A stretch of DNA of 41,234 nt from Thermoplasmatales archaeon UBA447 (GCA_002503205.1 DARE01000034.1:1-41234), one strand, 5' to 3'. Positions 19,101 to 25,841 are shown, counted from the stretch's first letter. Translations and numbers: made by a program. The notes: a model not told the origin generated them from the letters alone.

Positions 19101-19436
19101 GGACATAATTTCCGCAACCAGGACTACTAACCAGTGAAAGAATGGGTTTCTAGGGTTAGTTGATCCGAATGGATAAGCCAATGCCGGATCATGTATGAGT
19201 TGCACATGGTACTGCAGTATGTATAGAATTATCCTGAAATTGTAGTAAGGATCGCTTCCACCAGAGGTAGGAAGGGTTGAAATACCACCTGCTCCAGTCC
19301 CAAAGGTAATGCTCCAAGAGAAATAATTTGCAAGGAACAAGTATAAGAGTACCAGAATACCAATAAAAATTGGCTCTGTGTATCTCTGGAGCCATGAAAG
19401 CCTCTTAGTTAAACTTCTGTCATAATAAGAATCCAT
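13122..19436 (-). CDS. aglB: AglB/STT3 oligosaccharyltransferase with giant C-terminal extension
   Basis: AglB moves an oligosaccharide from a lipid carrier to asparagine in N-X-S/T on the outer face of the membrane. Catalytic marks are the first acidic motif SDPYY (61-65), the second FEELD (125-129), the TIxE motif TIAE (375-378), the conserved arginine in AVRF (438-441), WWDYG (584-588) and a likely MI/DK-type helix at YMQIDHNLFP (731-740). About 13 membrane segments precede residue 510. At 2104 residues it is two to three times the usual AglB. Residues ~910-2070 are a serine/threonine/asparagine-rich outer region with carboxypeptidase-regulatory-like folds (GKVTTSSGIPVPGVHVTIFD at 919-938, and a second near GYASVASS) and a NEW3/CARDB-like stretch (FSLKNNGNSAENVTL). 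A last membrane helix and RGRRR tail end the protein. The extension has many sequons and may be glycosylated by its own catalytic part. Confidence 0.9.
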   Translation of the reverse strand: MDSYYDRSLTKRLSWLQRYTEPIFIGILVLLYLFLANYFSWSITFGTGAGGISTLPTSGGSDPYYNFRIILYILQYHVQLIHDPALAYPFGSTNPRNPFFHWLVVLVAEIMSVHMNVQLAAYYAFEELDAAMGALLIIPVYLIAKEGFGKKAGLIGAFLYTIMPTNLSSGILSGGRMHTPELIFAFFAIYFIQKSINLFEKKRLFTGFSEIRQIPGRVKQAYSENMTATIYALMGGAALGGLMLAWQGYAYIEAIILIYFVVQYLFNVILKRPSEYLTLILIPFILLSFAMGAYYYQDIGEGPGWYNAELMVGLLIILFGVVINAIGRRPWILVFPILIVVAGAAIVGSDIFAHSLFIRLISGDGYFIKTRVYDTIAEAQGVTLSTLGQYIAGFGVAPFFLGLAGVLIIIYRAFREKSDQMLYLLVFSLVSIYMSFAAVRFNITAAPAYAILGGALITYLIKVVRLDELKNRKKSAFATFRSSVKGSIKWTHAVFAVILVLILIVPSGLSLVSAAVPANTASAAGNEFTNALPSFLRTNNTSTLLGETGYAVENASQPLALSFKWLANQDAQLPLADKPAYLSWWDYGFQELYQGKHPTVADDFQQGIPQAGQALLSLNESQIVGDFIAIYLSANFQDNHNNFSNQVKSILVSTVGEKEYNLLLEANQNPDAFKSDVLSNPSVYGQYISGISSSNTYYAFVKGNLSYNFPMSVLNDLESSLSKATGYNIGYMQIDHNLFPSSPTSPGIFYAPAYLTDTPSYVSPGGSIVPTEYYNIEAITSNGSYLLNDLPSSASPITYDLLYNSSFYNTSIYRFTIGYPASAIGQSGIIPGLTAATQNLTPMPAWNMSNFELVYSVSLYNPHKNYQNYPQDFQEIPIQEAYKYEQEGKGFVELIPPATQFLSGADPIVQYFPGATVQGKVTTSSGIPVPGVHVTIFDQYGIPHQTVTTNASGDYSLVGLPGNDTVYFSTGNLSSLYMIGGHTLGYTTVNVSTAQADRQTTGYNSTTGLPNYYITVNKNVGNSYASGYVYNQYQTPSGSSNTSSIQDSKILSGNVILTNSTYNLKFNTSINDGYYNVTAPPISYDVNVYSDGKLMRNVSVVNANSTGSNNLYVNYDAILVNVDAGTSTSQNVSLVASPSTKNAYQVKEDMSTNGAEIIWVTPGNYSVGVNETGLSSSSQQVSFNGWGQNKTTSVEPLPGFNLNISIPGYESRLYTYLLPDGNFSNRINISSQGSSFSMNLPAGVYTIYSHGNGMAYLDSLILNQSKSISLKLLPASEVQLNSSIPGHSSFSGYYEVLSSTGFMLNTYNNDSYWNVSLPHGFYTINGVGTYSGITSSTSKQVSLNTMLRENLVLNYNDSQSSLIYNDQVSSSYSSGSAVTGGVLVFYSFGTPVSFGAVSSTGSSVQYIPDIYNDLTAHYISPSYENATSDVSTGSTTDIGAEPHTVKQQFFFSNQNGIPINGSLLMDGLNGNYKFSISNGLAQVSVPVGFYHLAISSTSYYVRPLTNYANLKQQTNTMHMEAMTYADLNVSSSSDAYLYNSNGTIISNISHVPTGTYDLYAVNSAGGLNLTTINLTSNTTLSPVYLPSYTVNLSNSLSMTGGEYFLNSTNYNIPTTSTNVNVFSGKYSITYSGRISNSTGSYNIRGTSNYDVSGPISANVSVKPHDVTASVSGYASVASSHSADVTVLILNNRGTVEAKGITNSTGYFSISNVNTGNITIYAIQNSTSSAFFGPAKIPGFGNLSGLNITLSKSVKVSVGVNIGSKMVALPVNITSGSALYVVNSTTPSFVLPVGNYTFSASESLMETMPNGTASSVLFSSSKTMDINASSHIPITLEKIAVYSFASNLTSASVNSTVGQSFVYDFSLKNNGNSAENVTLSSPSSAWTEVFNQSRLFMMPGSKVNISVNITQNSLEPAGKYYIPVKVNYVSGSSDVYLPVNITSVKSYKVEILPDLFTNNSDYVVPVKIINTGSLSDTISISINTSQSLSYGWNSTLQNFSSSQGNINLGFNKTDIIYVQFSVNSTHFLKTFKTTLNTVSSNLNFSKTITVSVTTKTSVTSVSSSGRGIIPNYVEDPFFTLEIGIIIIVVAVVGGLITVAFRGRRR

Positions 19437-19470
19437 TGAGTCAAACCTAGTTTTGCTAAATGGAATTTAC

Positions 19471-19482
19471 CTATAAAAAACT
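19471..19482 (-). promoter_or_regulatory. TATA-like box for aglB
   Basis: Minus-strand TTTTTTATAG sits about 40 bases before the aglB ATG, predicting a leader near 10-15 bases. It lies in the 83-base gap behind the AAA_assoc_C-like gene, so aglB likely has its own promoter. Confidence 0.4.
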
Positions 19483-19519
19483 AATTGGGTACAATTTTTA
19501 CAGCGAGATGAAATGATAA

Positions 19520-19984
19520 TCATTGAACCTTTCTTACTTCATCCTCGTCTGAGTCGTAGTCTATGATTCTTGCATATCTTCCCCAGTTTAGGAGAGTCTT
19601 CATAGTAGATTCAGGATTGTCAGACGGGAACATTTCACTGATAAGGTTTTGAAGGTCCTCCATATTCATTTCTTCTTTTTCATTCAATGAGCTTAACACA
19701 GAGTTGAATGGTTCAATCTTAACAAGCACTTCCTTAAGGATTTTTTTCCGTCCATCTACGTCTGCCTTTAGATATCTATTACCGAGCTGAGTAAGAGATA
19801 CATCCCCGTTGGTAACCTCTATGAATCCAAGGCCTTCAGCATCATTCAATAAGTTGAGCAACATTGTCCTCTCCTCATCAAGGGAGTCATCAAGTGTTGC
19901 AATGTCAACTGTTTCTCCAATATCCTCAAGGATCTCTAAAAGGCCGTTAAGATCGCCTACATTCTCCGTCTCAAGAAGGTGCAT
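19520..19984 (-). CDS. free-standing AAA_assoc_C-like domain protein
   Basis: About 154 residues when started at ATG 19984. The sequence resembles the AAA_assoc_C domain (Pfam family found behind archaeal nitrate/sulfonate-type ABC ATPases). It has an N-terminal helical block GDLNGLLEILEDIGETVDIATL, then GFIEVTNGDVSLTQLGNRYLKADVDGRKK and the closing motif LLNWGRYARIIDYD. No ATPase domain precedes it here. An ATG 26 codons upstream (20062) gives residues unlike the family, and a TATA-like palindrome 28 bases before 19984 supports the shorter start. The gene is divergent from a regulator built on a substrate-binding fold, so the pair probably forms a sensing system. Assignment is from remembered family patterns. 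Confidence 0.68.
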   Translation of the reverse strand: MHLLETENVGDLNGLLEILEDIGETVDIATLDDSLDEERTMLLNLLNDAEGLGFIEVTNGDVSLTQLGNRYLKADVDGRKKILKEVLVKIEPFNSVLSSLNEKEEMNMEDLQNLISEMFPSDNPESTMKTLLNWGRYARIIDYDSDEDEVRKVQ

Positions 19985-20004
19985 TTCTATTGATAGGTTT
20001 ATGA

Positions 20005-20016
20005 TTAAGTGCTTAA
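20005..20016 (-). promoter_or_regulatory. palindromic TATA/operator region, AAA_assoc_C-like gene
   Basis: TTAAGTGCTTAA is a perfect 5-bp inverted repeat with a 2-base centre, placed 21-32 bases before the ATG at 19984. It overlaps the expected TATA position, so a repressor bound here could block the promoter. It lies between two divergent genes, one of which encodes a DNA-binding protein. Confidence 0.4.
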
Positions 20017-20098
20017 AACTCTTACGGAAAAAGGTAGAAGGGTATAATTCAAAAGTTCCCAAAGTTAATAGGGGCTACGTCATATTGTCAATCTGTAA

Positions 20099-21106
20099 AT
20101 GGCCGACAGGACTGAAATCTTGAAGAAAATTCTCAAGCTGCTTTCCCATGAACAGCAACCCATTTCTCAGTCAGAGATTCAGTTCAGATTGAATATTTCT
20201 AAATCCTATCTGTCTGAACTTCTTAAATATCTGGAAGACCAGAACAAGATAACAAGAACGGATGGAGAGGGGAAAACGAAGAGGGTTATGCTTCAAAAAG
20301 ACAAAACTTCAAAGTCATTTCATATTGGAGTCTTAAAATCAAGTGAATATATTCCAGTTTTAGTATGGCTGAGGAAAATTCTTGATAAAATAGAATTGAA
20401 AATTCATTTTTACAATTCCACGGATCGCATGTTCATGCATATGGACTCTGGAACTATCCAGGCTTGCTGCGCACCCCTGGTATCGCTTATAACAAATTTC
20501 ATAGTTAGGAGAAATTTCAGGATATCCTTTGGCCTTGGTTTTGGTGGCTCATACATATTTTTCAATGAGAGCTCAAAAAACCAAGGTCTGCTAACATCAG
20601 AAAACTCTTCAATGTCCCTCCTTTCCGCAAGATCATTTTCAAAGGATGTGTTCCCGAAGATATCCTTTTCTAATCCTGCTGAAGGCCTTAAAAAATTCCT
20701 GGATGGAGATGCAACCTACATTTCTATCTGGGAACCTTATGCATCCTATCTTAGACAGATGGGTTTCACTGCAGTTACTGATTACAGGTCAGTAATGGGA
20801 GAGCAGACATGCTGTGCACTGGCTTTCTCAGAGAGAACACCTCACAGTTCATTCCAGAAGATTTCAAAATCGGACATTCCCGAATATCCACCATCCAGTT
20901 CTATTGAATTTGAGCCGATAATTTCATCATTTTCTAAATCCTTAAAAATGGAAAAATCAATCATAGAGGATTCCTTAAATTTTTATACTTTCAAAAAAAT
21001 CAAAATAGATATCAAGGCAGTTGAAGCCACCGGATTCAATGTTACAGGGGACCTCTTAAAGAATATGATTTCCGGATATTTCAGGGAAAGGAGAACTCAG
21101 CCATAA
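20099..21106 (+). CDS. HTH regulator fused to a substrate-binding-protein-like domain
   Basis: A 335-residue soluble protein. Residues ~5-65 form a winged helix-turn-helix (PISQSEIQFRLNISKSYLSE with a following wing). Residues ~72-330 resemble a type II periplasmic binding protein of the NitT/TauT/SsuA or NMT1 type, without signal peptide or membrane anchor. The telling block is GLKKFLDGDATYISIWEPYA (196-215), like the pocket strand of nitrate and alkylsulfonate binding proteins. Two paired cysteines occur (QACCAP at 121-126 and GEQTCCALAF). This implies an intracellular ligand-responsive repressor or activator. Its divergent neighbour is the free-standing AAA_assoc_C-like protein. The 3' end overlaps the convergent pheT by 26 bases. 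The ligand is unknown. Confidence 0.7.
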   Translation: MADRTEILKKILKLLSHEQQPISQSEIQFRLNISKSYLSELLKYLEDQNKITRTDGEGKTKRVMLQKDKTSKSFHIGVLKSSEYIPVLVWLRKILDKIELKIHFYNSTDRMFMHMDSGTIQACCAPLVSLITNFIVRRNFRISFGLGFGGSYIFFNESSKNQGLLTSENSSMSLLSARSFSKDVFPKISFSNPAEGLKKFLDGDATYISIWEPYASYLRQMGFTAVTDYRSVMGEQTCCALAFSERTPHSSFQKISKSDIPEYPPSSSIEFEPIISSFSKSLKMEKSIIEDSLNFYTFKKIKIDIKAVEATGFNVTGDLLKNMISGYFRERRTQP

Positions 21107-22673
21107 CCACAGGGTTCTGAAGATCGAACTTTACCAGTGTTTCAGGTTTAATTTCCCCAATCACACCTATAGGTCTCGTTCCAACCTTAATTGACCCGCT
21201 TCTTCCAGGAATCATATGATTTATTTCAGCTATTTCCACACTGCATGTATCTTCGTAAATCCTTGACAGTATGTACCTTACATATGAATACAACTCAGAA
21301 TAACTCGCTTTGCTGTGAATTACCCCTACTGCAACATGTGGCACCTGCTTTCCTTCAATAATAACGTCCCCGATCTCAAACACCTTTTGAGGAAGTGAAT
21401 TTGAACGGTTCAATCTGAGGAAATCAAGCATATTGAGATAAAGGCGGTCCCTAATAATGCTGAAATCAAGGCTTTTAGGATTGCTGACTGTTGCACCGCC
21501 ATTATAGGGTGTCTCCCCATACAGCTTTGAGGAAGTTACCACATAGCTCATTATCTCCTGAAATCCGGATCCTATTAGCAATTCTCTTAGATCCCTTTGT
21601 CCTTTCCTTTCTGGGAGTTCCTTTCCAATTACAGCTAGAGCCGGCCTTGCAGGTGCAATTTTTTCGTATCTCAAGCCTTTTGCAAGGTCTTCTATGACAT
21701 CAGCAGGGCCCATAACGTCTACCCTGTTTCCTGGTACTGAAATGCCTTTCATTCCAATTTCCGGAATCGCGTAACCCATTCTGCGAAATATTTCTGCCAT
21801 CTCTGATCTATCGATTCTGGTTCCGATAATCTTCCTCACTTCACCATCTGTGATAACTATGCTCCTTCCATTATAGGAACTGATGAACTGCTCCTCCTTA
21901 TCATCCTCGGAAATGATGCTCACAGAATAACCCATGTAATGAAACATATAGGAAAGGCAGAAGAGACAAGCCCTTATCGATGCCGAATCAATTCCGGTAA
22001 TATCTACAAAGAATCTTGAGGTCTTTTCTGTTACTACGCTGGCCTTGCCATTAATTATTGGTGGCATTGAGAGTACTTGACCCTTCGAATCCGAAAGAAC
22101 AGGGACCCTGCCCCTATCTGGAATCAGGTATCCATATTCTACGGCCTTGGGATGCTTTTCCAGGATTTCCGAAGCTGTTCCGGAAACGATTGAATCATAA
22201 GTCTCGAAAAAAACTTCACCAGGATTTACCATTTGAAAACTAAATGGAGGGAAAATTTTGTCAAGGTCATGAATCCCAATTGAGACCTTCTTCCTGTCTC
22301 TTCCTATGCTAGAATGCAGCTTTTCCTGGTAATCGATCAGCGGGGACAGCTTTTTACCAATAACTGGGCCAACAGCATAAAACCCTCCGATCTTGTTTCT
22401 AACCTTCCTTGTTTCCGGATCCACAGAGATTTTCGTTCTCACAAAAGGGAAAACCGGAATTTCCGCTTTTATCACTCCATTGTAAATGCGAAGTGCCTTT
22501 TCCAGCATAAGGAAGGAGAACAGGTCAGGGCGATCAGGGTTAAATTCTACTTTTATTTCATCCCCTTCTTCGACTGAAAATCCAATCACTGAAGCAAAAT
22601 CCTTGATTTCTTTTACAAAATCCTTACCGTAAGTGGATTCAATATAAGATCCTGAATCCTTTATTACCACCAT
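21081..22673 (-). CDS. pheT: phenylalanyl-tRNA synthetase beta subunit
   Basis: The 530-residue protein is an archaeal-type PheT, the structural and editing subunit of the heterotetrameric PheRS. Recognised blocks are VEFNPDRPDLFSF near residue 50, the B3/B4-type central region with GGFYAVGPVIGKKLSPLIDYQ... and a B5-type block with RKIIGTRI, followed by NRVDVMGPADVIEDLAKGLRYEKI. A catalytic-like core with LRELLIGSGFQEIMSYVVTSS and VSNPKSLDFSIIRDRLYLNML follows. The partner pheS is not in this window. A minus-strand TATA-like box lies 25-33 bases before the ATG. Convergent overlap with the regulator gene is 26 bases. Confidence 0.93.
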   Translation of the reverse strand: MVVIKDSGSYIESTYGKDFVKEIKDFASVIGFSVEEGDEIKVEFNPDRPDLFSFLMLEKALRIYNGVIKAEIPVFPFVRTKISVDPETRKVRNKIGGFYAVGPVIGKKLSPLIDYQEKLHSSIGRDRKKVSIGIHDLDKIFPPFSFQMVNPGEVFFETYDSIVSGTASEILEKHPKAVEYGYLIPDRGRVPVLSDSKGQVLSMPPIINGKASVVTEKTSRFFVDITGIDSASIRACLFCLSYMFHYMGYSVSIISEDDKEEQFISSYNGRSIVITDGEVRKIIGTRIDRSEMAEIFRRMGYAIPEIGMKGISVPGNRVDVMGPADVIEDLAKGLRYEKIAPARPALAVIGKELPERKGQRDLRELLIGSGFQEIMSYVVTSSKLYGETPYNGGATVSNPKSLDFSIIRDRLYLNMLDFLRLNRSNSLPQKVFEIGDVIIEGKQVPHVAVGVIHSKASYSELYSYVRYILSRIYEDTCSVEIAEINHMIPGRSGSIKVGTRPIGVIGEIKPETLVKFDLQNPVVMAEFSFP

Positions 22674-22696
22674 TCAAGAGAGTATTCATAAAGGCT

Positions 22697-22706
22697 AAAA
22701 AATAAT
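22697..22706 (-). promoter_or_regulatory. TATA-like box for pheT
   Basis: Minus-strand TTTTTTAGCC is centred about 28 bases before the pheT ATG, again predicting a leaderless or near-leaderless mRNA. Read-through from the RHH gene upstream is also possible. Confidence 0.35.
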
Positions 22707-22750
22707 GTCGTTTGACAGATGGGAACAGCAGATATAAAATAGATATGATG

Positions 22751-23101
22751 TTATTTGTTTCCTTCCTGCTTTGAAATCTGGTCAAGTTCTTTATTAATGC
22801 GTCCCATAGTATAGTCCCTCAATATAAGCCTGATAAGGTCTTCAAGGGAGATTGCTGACCCTTCATCAAGATCCTTTTCCAGGTCCTGGAGTATCCTCTT
22901 GGGAAGAACCAGATCTACTTTGGATGTTGCTGCGTTCTTGTCATGCTTAGAAACAAACTCCTCTATGGCTCTTCTGATTACATCGGAAACGGTTTCATAC
23001 TGGTAATTCTCTACCAGCTCTTCAAGGCGGTTCATTATTTCCTTTGTAACACGAACAGTTATTCTGTAAGGAACTGACATATCCTGACCCATCTCATGCA
23101 C
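22751..23101 (-). CDS. tandem ribbon-helix-helix (CopG-like) regulator
   Basis: A 116-residue protein with two ribbon-helix-helix-like units in one chain. The first is residues ~11-50: strand YRITVRVT, then helices with EIMNRLEELV and SDVIRRAIEEF. The second is residues ~61-98: strand KVDLVLP, then RILQDLEKDL and SLEDLIRLILRDY. RHH proteins bind DNA as dimers through the paired strands, so a single chain could make a complete unit. Starts at residues 1, 4 or 8 are all ATG; the first is used here. An inverted repeat lies directly at the first ATG and may be its own operator. Target genes are unknown; pheT is downstream on the same strand, and the carbonic anhydrase-like gene is divergent. Confidence 0.72.
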   Translation of the reverse strand: MHEMGQDMSVPYRITVRVTKEIMNRLEELVENYQYETVSDVIRRAIEEFVSKHDKNAATSKVDLVLPKRILQDLEKDLDEGSAISLEDLIRLILRDYTMGRINKELDQISKQEGNK

Positions 23102-23113
23102 ACCTTACGGTGT
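23100..23113. promoter_or_regulatory. inverted repeat, possible RHH operator
   Basis: ACACC-ttac-GGTGT is a perfect 5-bp inverted repeat between the predicted transcription start and the start codon of the RHH gene. RHH repressors often control themselves from such a site. Confidence 0.45.
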
Positions 23114-23138
23114 AACACAATGTCTGACAAGTAAAGGT

Positions 23139-23150
23139 ACATATATATGT
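23139..23150 (-). promoter_or_regulatory. TATA-like box for the RHH gene
   Basis: The fully symmetric ACATATATATGT lies about 44 bases before the RHH start, which would leave a leader of roughly 18 bases containing the inverted repeat at 23100-23113. Being symmetric, it could also fire toward the gamma carbonic anhydrase-like gene. Confidence 0.45.
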
Positions 23151-23215
23151 TTTTCCACAGATGTTTGCATGAATCCATTGCAAAACATTGAATTACAATC
23201 CTTATATGCAAAGAT

Positions 23216-23734
23216 ATGCCAATCAGAATAGGAGAAAGTTGCTATATAGCCGAAAGTGCCGTGCTAATTGGTGACGTCACCATAGGGGACGAAGTATGTA
23301 TTATGGATGGGGCAGTCCTTAGAGGAGATATGAATAGTATTAAGATAGGGAGCGGGTCGAACATTCAGGATAATGTTACTCTTCATACAGAAAAAAACCA
23401 TGCTACCCTCCTTGGGGAGAACGTATCTGTTGGGCACAATGCTGTTGTGCATGGCTGTACTGTTGAGTCTGAGGTTCTTATAGGAATGGGTGCAATATTA
23501 ATGAATGGTTCTTATATATCAAAGGGAACGATTGTCGCTGCAGGATCTGTTGTCCGTGAAAATTTTAAATGCCCAGAGATGTCTCTTCTGGCTGGGATTC
23601 CTGCATCGGCCAAGAGAACAGGTGATGAATCCCTTCTATCATATGCCATAGCAAATGCATCTTCATATTCAATTCTCAGGGAAGATTATCTGCATAAGAA
23701 ATACCAAAAGGTCTACGGAAAGGACATACTCTAG
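23216..23734 (+). CDS. gamma-class carbonic anhydrase-like left-handed beta-helix protein
   Basis: A 172-residue hexapeptide-repeat protein. Regular turns such as IGDVTIGDEVCIMDGAVLRG and IKIGSGSNIQDNVTLH run from about residue 18 to 130, followed by a C-terminal helix. Three histidines are in the places that bind zinc in gamma carbonic anhydrases: LHTE, then VGHNAVVHG. This fits the YrdA/PaaY/CamH-like branch. Hydration of carbon dioxide is possible but many such proteins lack measured activity. The start ATG 23216 gives the usual N terminus. TATA-like CTTATATG is only about 12 bases before the ATG, so the true promoter is uncertain. Confidence 0.82.
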   Translation: MPIRIGESCYIAESAVLIGDVTIGDEVCIMDGAVLRGDMNSIKIGSGSNIQDNVTLHTEKNHATLLGENVSVGHNAVVHGCTVESEVLIGMGAILMNGSYISKGTIVAAGSVVRENFKCPEMSLLAGIPASAKRTGDESLLSYAIANASSYSILREDYLHKKYQKVYGKDIL

Positions 23735-23833
23735 AACCCGAAAATCACTGAACAGATCTGTAGCATAGCCATTTTTACCTACACAACTGCATCCATTAAT
23801 TCAGACATCACAGCATACAAAAATATGTGTACT

Positions 23834-23841
23834 ATTATATG
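23834..23841 (+). promoter_or_regulatory. promoter of the archaellum operon
   Basis: ATTATATG-like box in a 168-base gap between the carbonic anhydrase-like gene and arlB. Initiation about 25 bases downstream gives a leader of around 40 bases containing an SD-like GAGGTG eight bases before the arlB ATG. The rest of the gap holds nothing else recognisable. Confidence 0.5.
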
Positions 23842-23902
23842 AGCAATTCTATGCAAAAAAGAGATAATAGACATATCCTCATTGAAACGGCTGAGGTGTC
23901 TA

Positions 23903-24634
23903 ATGAATAGAACCATCAAAAGAGGAGTTAGAAAACTCCAGAGAGCCTTCGTCTTCAAGGACGAAGATGGAGCAGAGACTGGGATCGGTACCCTCATAGT
24001 ATTTATAGCGATGGTACTGGTCGCTGCAGTGGCTGCTACGGTGTTAATACACACCGCCGGACAGCTGCAGCAACAGGCGCAGAGCACTGGTTCCACAACC
24101 ACACAGCAGGTATCAACCGGTGTTATTGTGCAGTCAGTTGCAGGATTTGACTACAACACAGCAGACCCAGAGGCTGGAAATGTCTCCTGGATAGCAATAT
24201 ATGTCACCCTGAACTCCGGCAGCGGCCCGGTAGATCTTGGAAATGCAACACTTGCCCTTAACTATAAAGGAACAAGCGCTGACCTGAGATACAACACTGC
24301 AGGAACAAACTTCCTGAACGCTAGTTCAAACTCCGGTTACTCAAACATTGCAGCCCTGGACAATAACAAGGCATTTGTTTCTAAAAACATGAGCGCAACA
24401 AACTTCGGCATAGTTGTCATTTCGAACCCAACTGGCTCATTGACAAGCACACACCCAGTTCTCTCATCAGGTTCTGAGGTTGCTCTGCTTGTTAATGTGA
24501 CAAACACATTCGGAGCAGGTTTCCAGCAGGGAAGGCAGGTATCAGGATCACTGACACCAGAAGTCGGATCTCCAGGAGTGATTCAGTTCACCACGCCATT
24601 GGCCTATACCAGTGGAGTAATACAGCTTCAGTAA
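23903..24634 (+). CDS. arlB: archaellin, major archaellum filament protein
   Basis: Using ATG 23903 behind GAGGTG, the protein has 243 residues. A class III (type IV pilin-like) signal peptide is plain: a basic start (NRTIKRGVRKLQR), an unusually acidic KDEDGA before the cleavage point, then ETGIGTLIVFIAMVLVAAVAA, the classic archaellin helix. Cleavage by the archaellum prepilin peptidase is expected after A24. The rest is a beta-rich outer domain with N-X-S/T sequons (for example NVS and NAS), fitting N-glycosylation by the AglB encoded 4.5 kb away. Only one archaellin gene is present. A TTG 21 bases upstream is in frame but lacks a ribosome-binding site. A strong hairpin covers the stop codon. 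Confidence 0.95.
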   Translation: MNRTIKRGVRKLQRAFVFKDEDGAETGIGTLIVFIAMVLVAAVAATVLIHTAGQLQQQAQSTGSTTTQQVSTGVIVQSVAGFDYNTADPEAGNVSWIAIYVTLNSGSGPVDLGNATLALNYKGTSADLRYNTAGTNFLNASSNSGYSNIAALDNNKAFVSKNMSATNFGIVVISNPTGSLTSTHPVLSSGSEVALLVNVTNTFGAGFQQGRQVSGSLTPEVGSPGVIQFTTPLAYTSGVIQLQ

Positions 24635-24643
24635 GCTGTATTA
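24618..24643 (+). terminator. stem-loop over the arlB stop codon, possible attenuator
   Basis: TAATACAGCTT and AAGCTGTATTA form a perfect 11-bp stem with a CAGT loop. The stop TAA of arlB lies in the loop and the right arm. A short T-containing stretch follows. It could end a fraction of transcripts, or protect the archaellin mRNA, so that archaellin is made in excess over the motor proteins. Confidence 0.5.
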
Positions 24644-24670
24644 TATCCCTCTTAATTTCAGTGATCAACA

Positions 24671-25156
24671 ATGGGTCTCTTTGATAACATGAAAAACAAG
24701 CTGAAAATCGGGAAGAAAGAGACCACAGTCAACGTAGCTCAACAGGGAACAACAGTACCACAACAACCTATACAGCAACAACCCATGGACTCAAAGTTCA
24801 TCGACGGCGTTAATCAAAGGATAAGTGCTGTTGAGAACGACGTCAGCAAAATAAACAGCACCCTTGAAACAGCCAAGAGGAATATAACCGAAATGGCGGG
24901 AGAGATCAATTCACTGAAGGAGAATGTAAAAATGGTTGTCTCACTATATGAAATGGTATCCAAAAAATTCAATCCCTTCATGGATACCACACCGGAGGAG
25001 ATCAAGGAGATAACAGATGCACTAAGGGAGGAGATTAGAGATGTTGAATCCCTGGTCAAATTTGCTGTTTCCGACCTCCGTGAACTTTACGGTGCTCCCG
25101 AAGTAGAAGACATCATTTCGGACCTTGAGCAAGTGGAGGATAGCAATGATCAATGA
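24671..25156 (+). CDS. arlC: archaellum accessory protein ArlC
   Basis: A 161-residue hydrophilic protein. After a basic start and a glutamine-rich linker (about 23-40) comes a heptad-like coiled coil (about 48-90) and then the ArlC-type stretch LKENVKMVVSLYEMVSKKFNPF (~82-103), followed by an acidic helical C terminus. ArlC, D and E form the cytoplasmic ring below the archaellum motor that links it to chemotaxis input. Position right behind arlB and overlap with the next gene support this. The glutamine-rich linker is unusual but short. The start ATG 24671 gives MGLFDNMKNKL. Confidence 0.85.
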   Translation: MGLFDNMKNKLKIGKKETTVNVAQQGTTVPQQPIQQQPMDSKFIDGVNQRISAVENDVSKINSTLETAKRNITEMAGEINSLKENVKMVVSLYEMVSKKFNPFMDTTPEEIKEITDALREEIRDVESLVKFAVSDLRELYGAPEVEDIISDLEQVEDSNDQ

Positions 25157-25841
25157 GGCTTTGAAAGGATTTCTGCAGAGCAAGATAGACTCTGCAGACA
25201 GATCTATTCCAAAATTTGTACTGGAAGAGCTGAGGCAAAAAGTTCTCAACTCACCTACCAAATTCTCTAAAACTGACATAGAAACTCTCTTCAACAACCT
25301 GCAACAGAGATACACCGAAGGCCGGGAAAATTCCCTTCTGGGAAAGGTAGACAGCCTTTTCAGGGAAATTTCCAACGTGGAAAAAATGCTCTCAGGTGAT
25401 AAGAAGAAAAACCAGGACGAGCAACCTGGGCCCCAGGATCAGCCTGATCTAAAGATCAAGTATCCCTGGAAAGCTCACAGAAAGGCTAAGCTTGAGACCA
25501 TAGGAGACGATGTAATATCTCTGATGGTAGCGCTCAGATGGCTGGAATTTCTACTTGACAACTATGGGCCTGAAAACACCGCAGACATACTTGACTACTA
25601 TGAAAGTATAGGATGGATTTCTGCCGCAGTCCGTGAACAGATGATAAAGTTCACCAAGATGACCGGTATAATTTCACCCGTACAGGAGTACAAGATCAAA
25701 CCGACCATCCAGGACCACATAGTGACCATGCTGTTCATCGAGAAGCTGAATGGCGGAGAGATAACAAGAGATCTAATAGAGGCGCTGGAAAGAGACTTCA
25801 GAATGTTAAGAAAGGGAGTTGACGAACTGTATGGGGTTTAG
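25146..25841 (+). CDS. arlD: archaellum accessory protein ArlD/E
   Basis: With ATG 25146, seven bases behind GGAGG, the protein has 231 residues and overlaps the end of arlC by 11 bases. An upstream in-frame TTG at 25125 is unsupported. The C-terminal half contains the archaellar D/E domain: LKIKYPWKAHRKAKLETIG, then VALRWLEFLLDNYGPENTADILDYYESIGWIS, and a helical tail. Only one D/E protein is present, so a merged D/E version replaces the separate ArlD and ArlE of methanogens. It likely sits at the cytoplasmic ring with ArlC. Confidence 0.88.
   Translation: MINEALKGFLQSKIDSADRSIPKFVLEELRQKVLNSPTKFSKTDIETLFNNLQQRYTEGRENSLLGKVDSLFREISNVEKMLSGDKKKNQDEQPGPQDQPDLKIKYPWKAHRKAKLETIGDDVISLMVALRWLEFLLDNYGPENTADILDYYESIGWISAAVREQMIKFTKMTGIISPVQEYKIKPTIQDHIVTMLFIEKLNGGEITRDLIEALERDFRMLRKGVDELYGV

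Noticed and set aside
23882..23902. TTG start for arlB
   Set aside because: The ATG at 23903 has a proper SD-like GAGGTG and gives the expected archaellin signal peptide.
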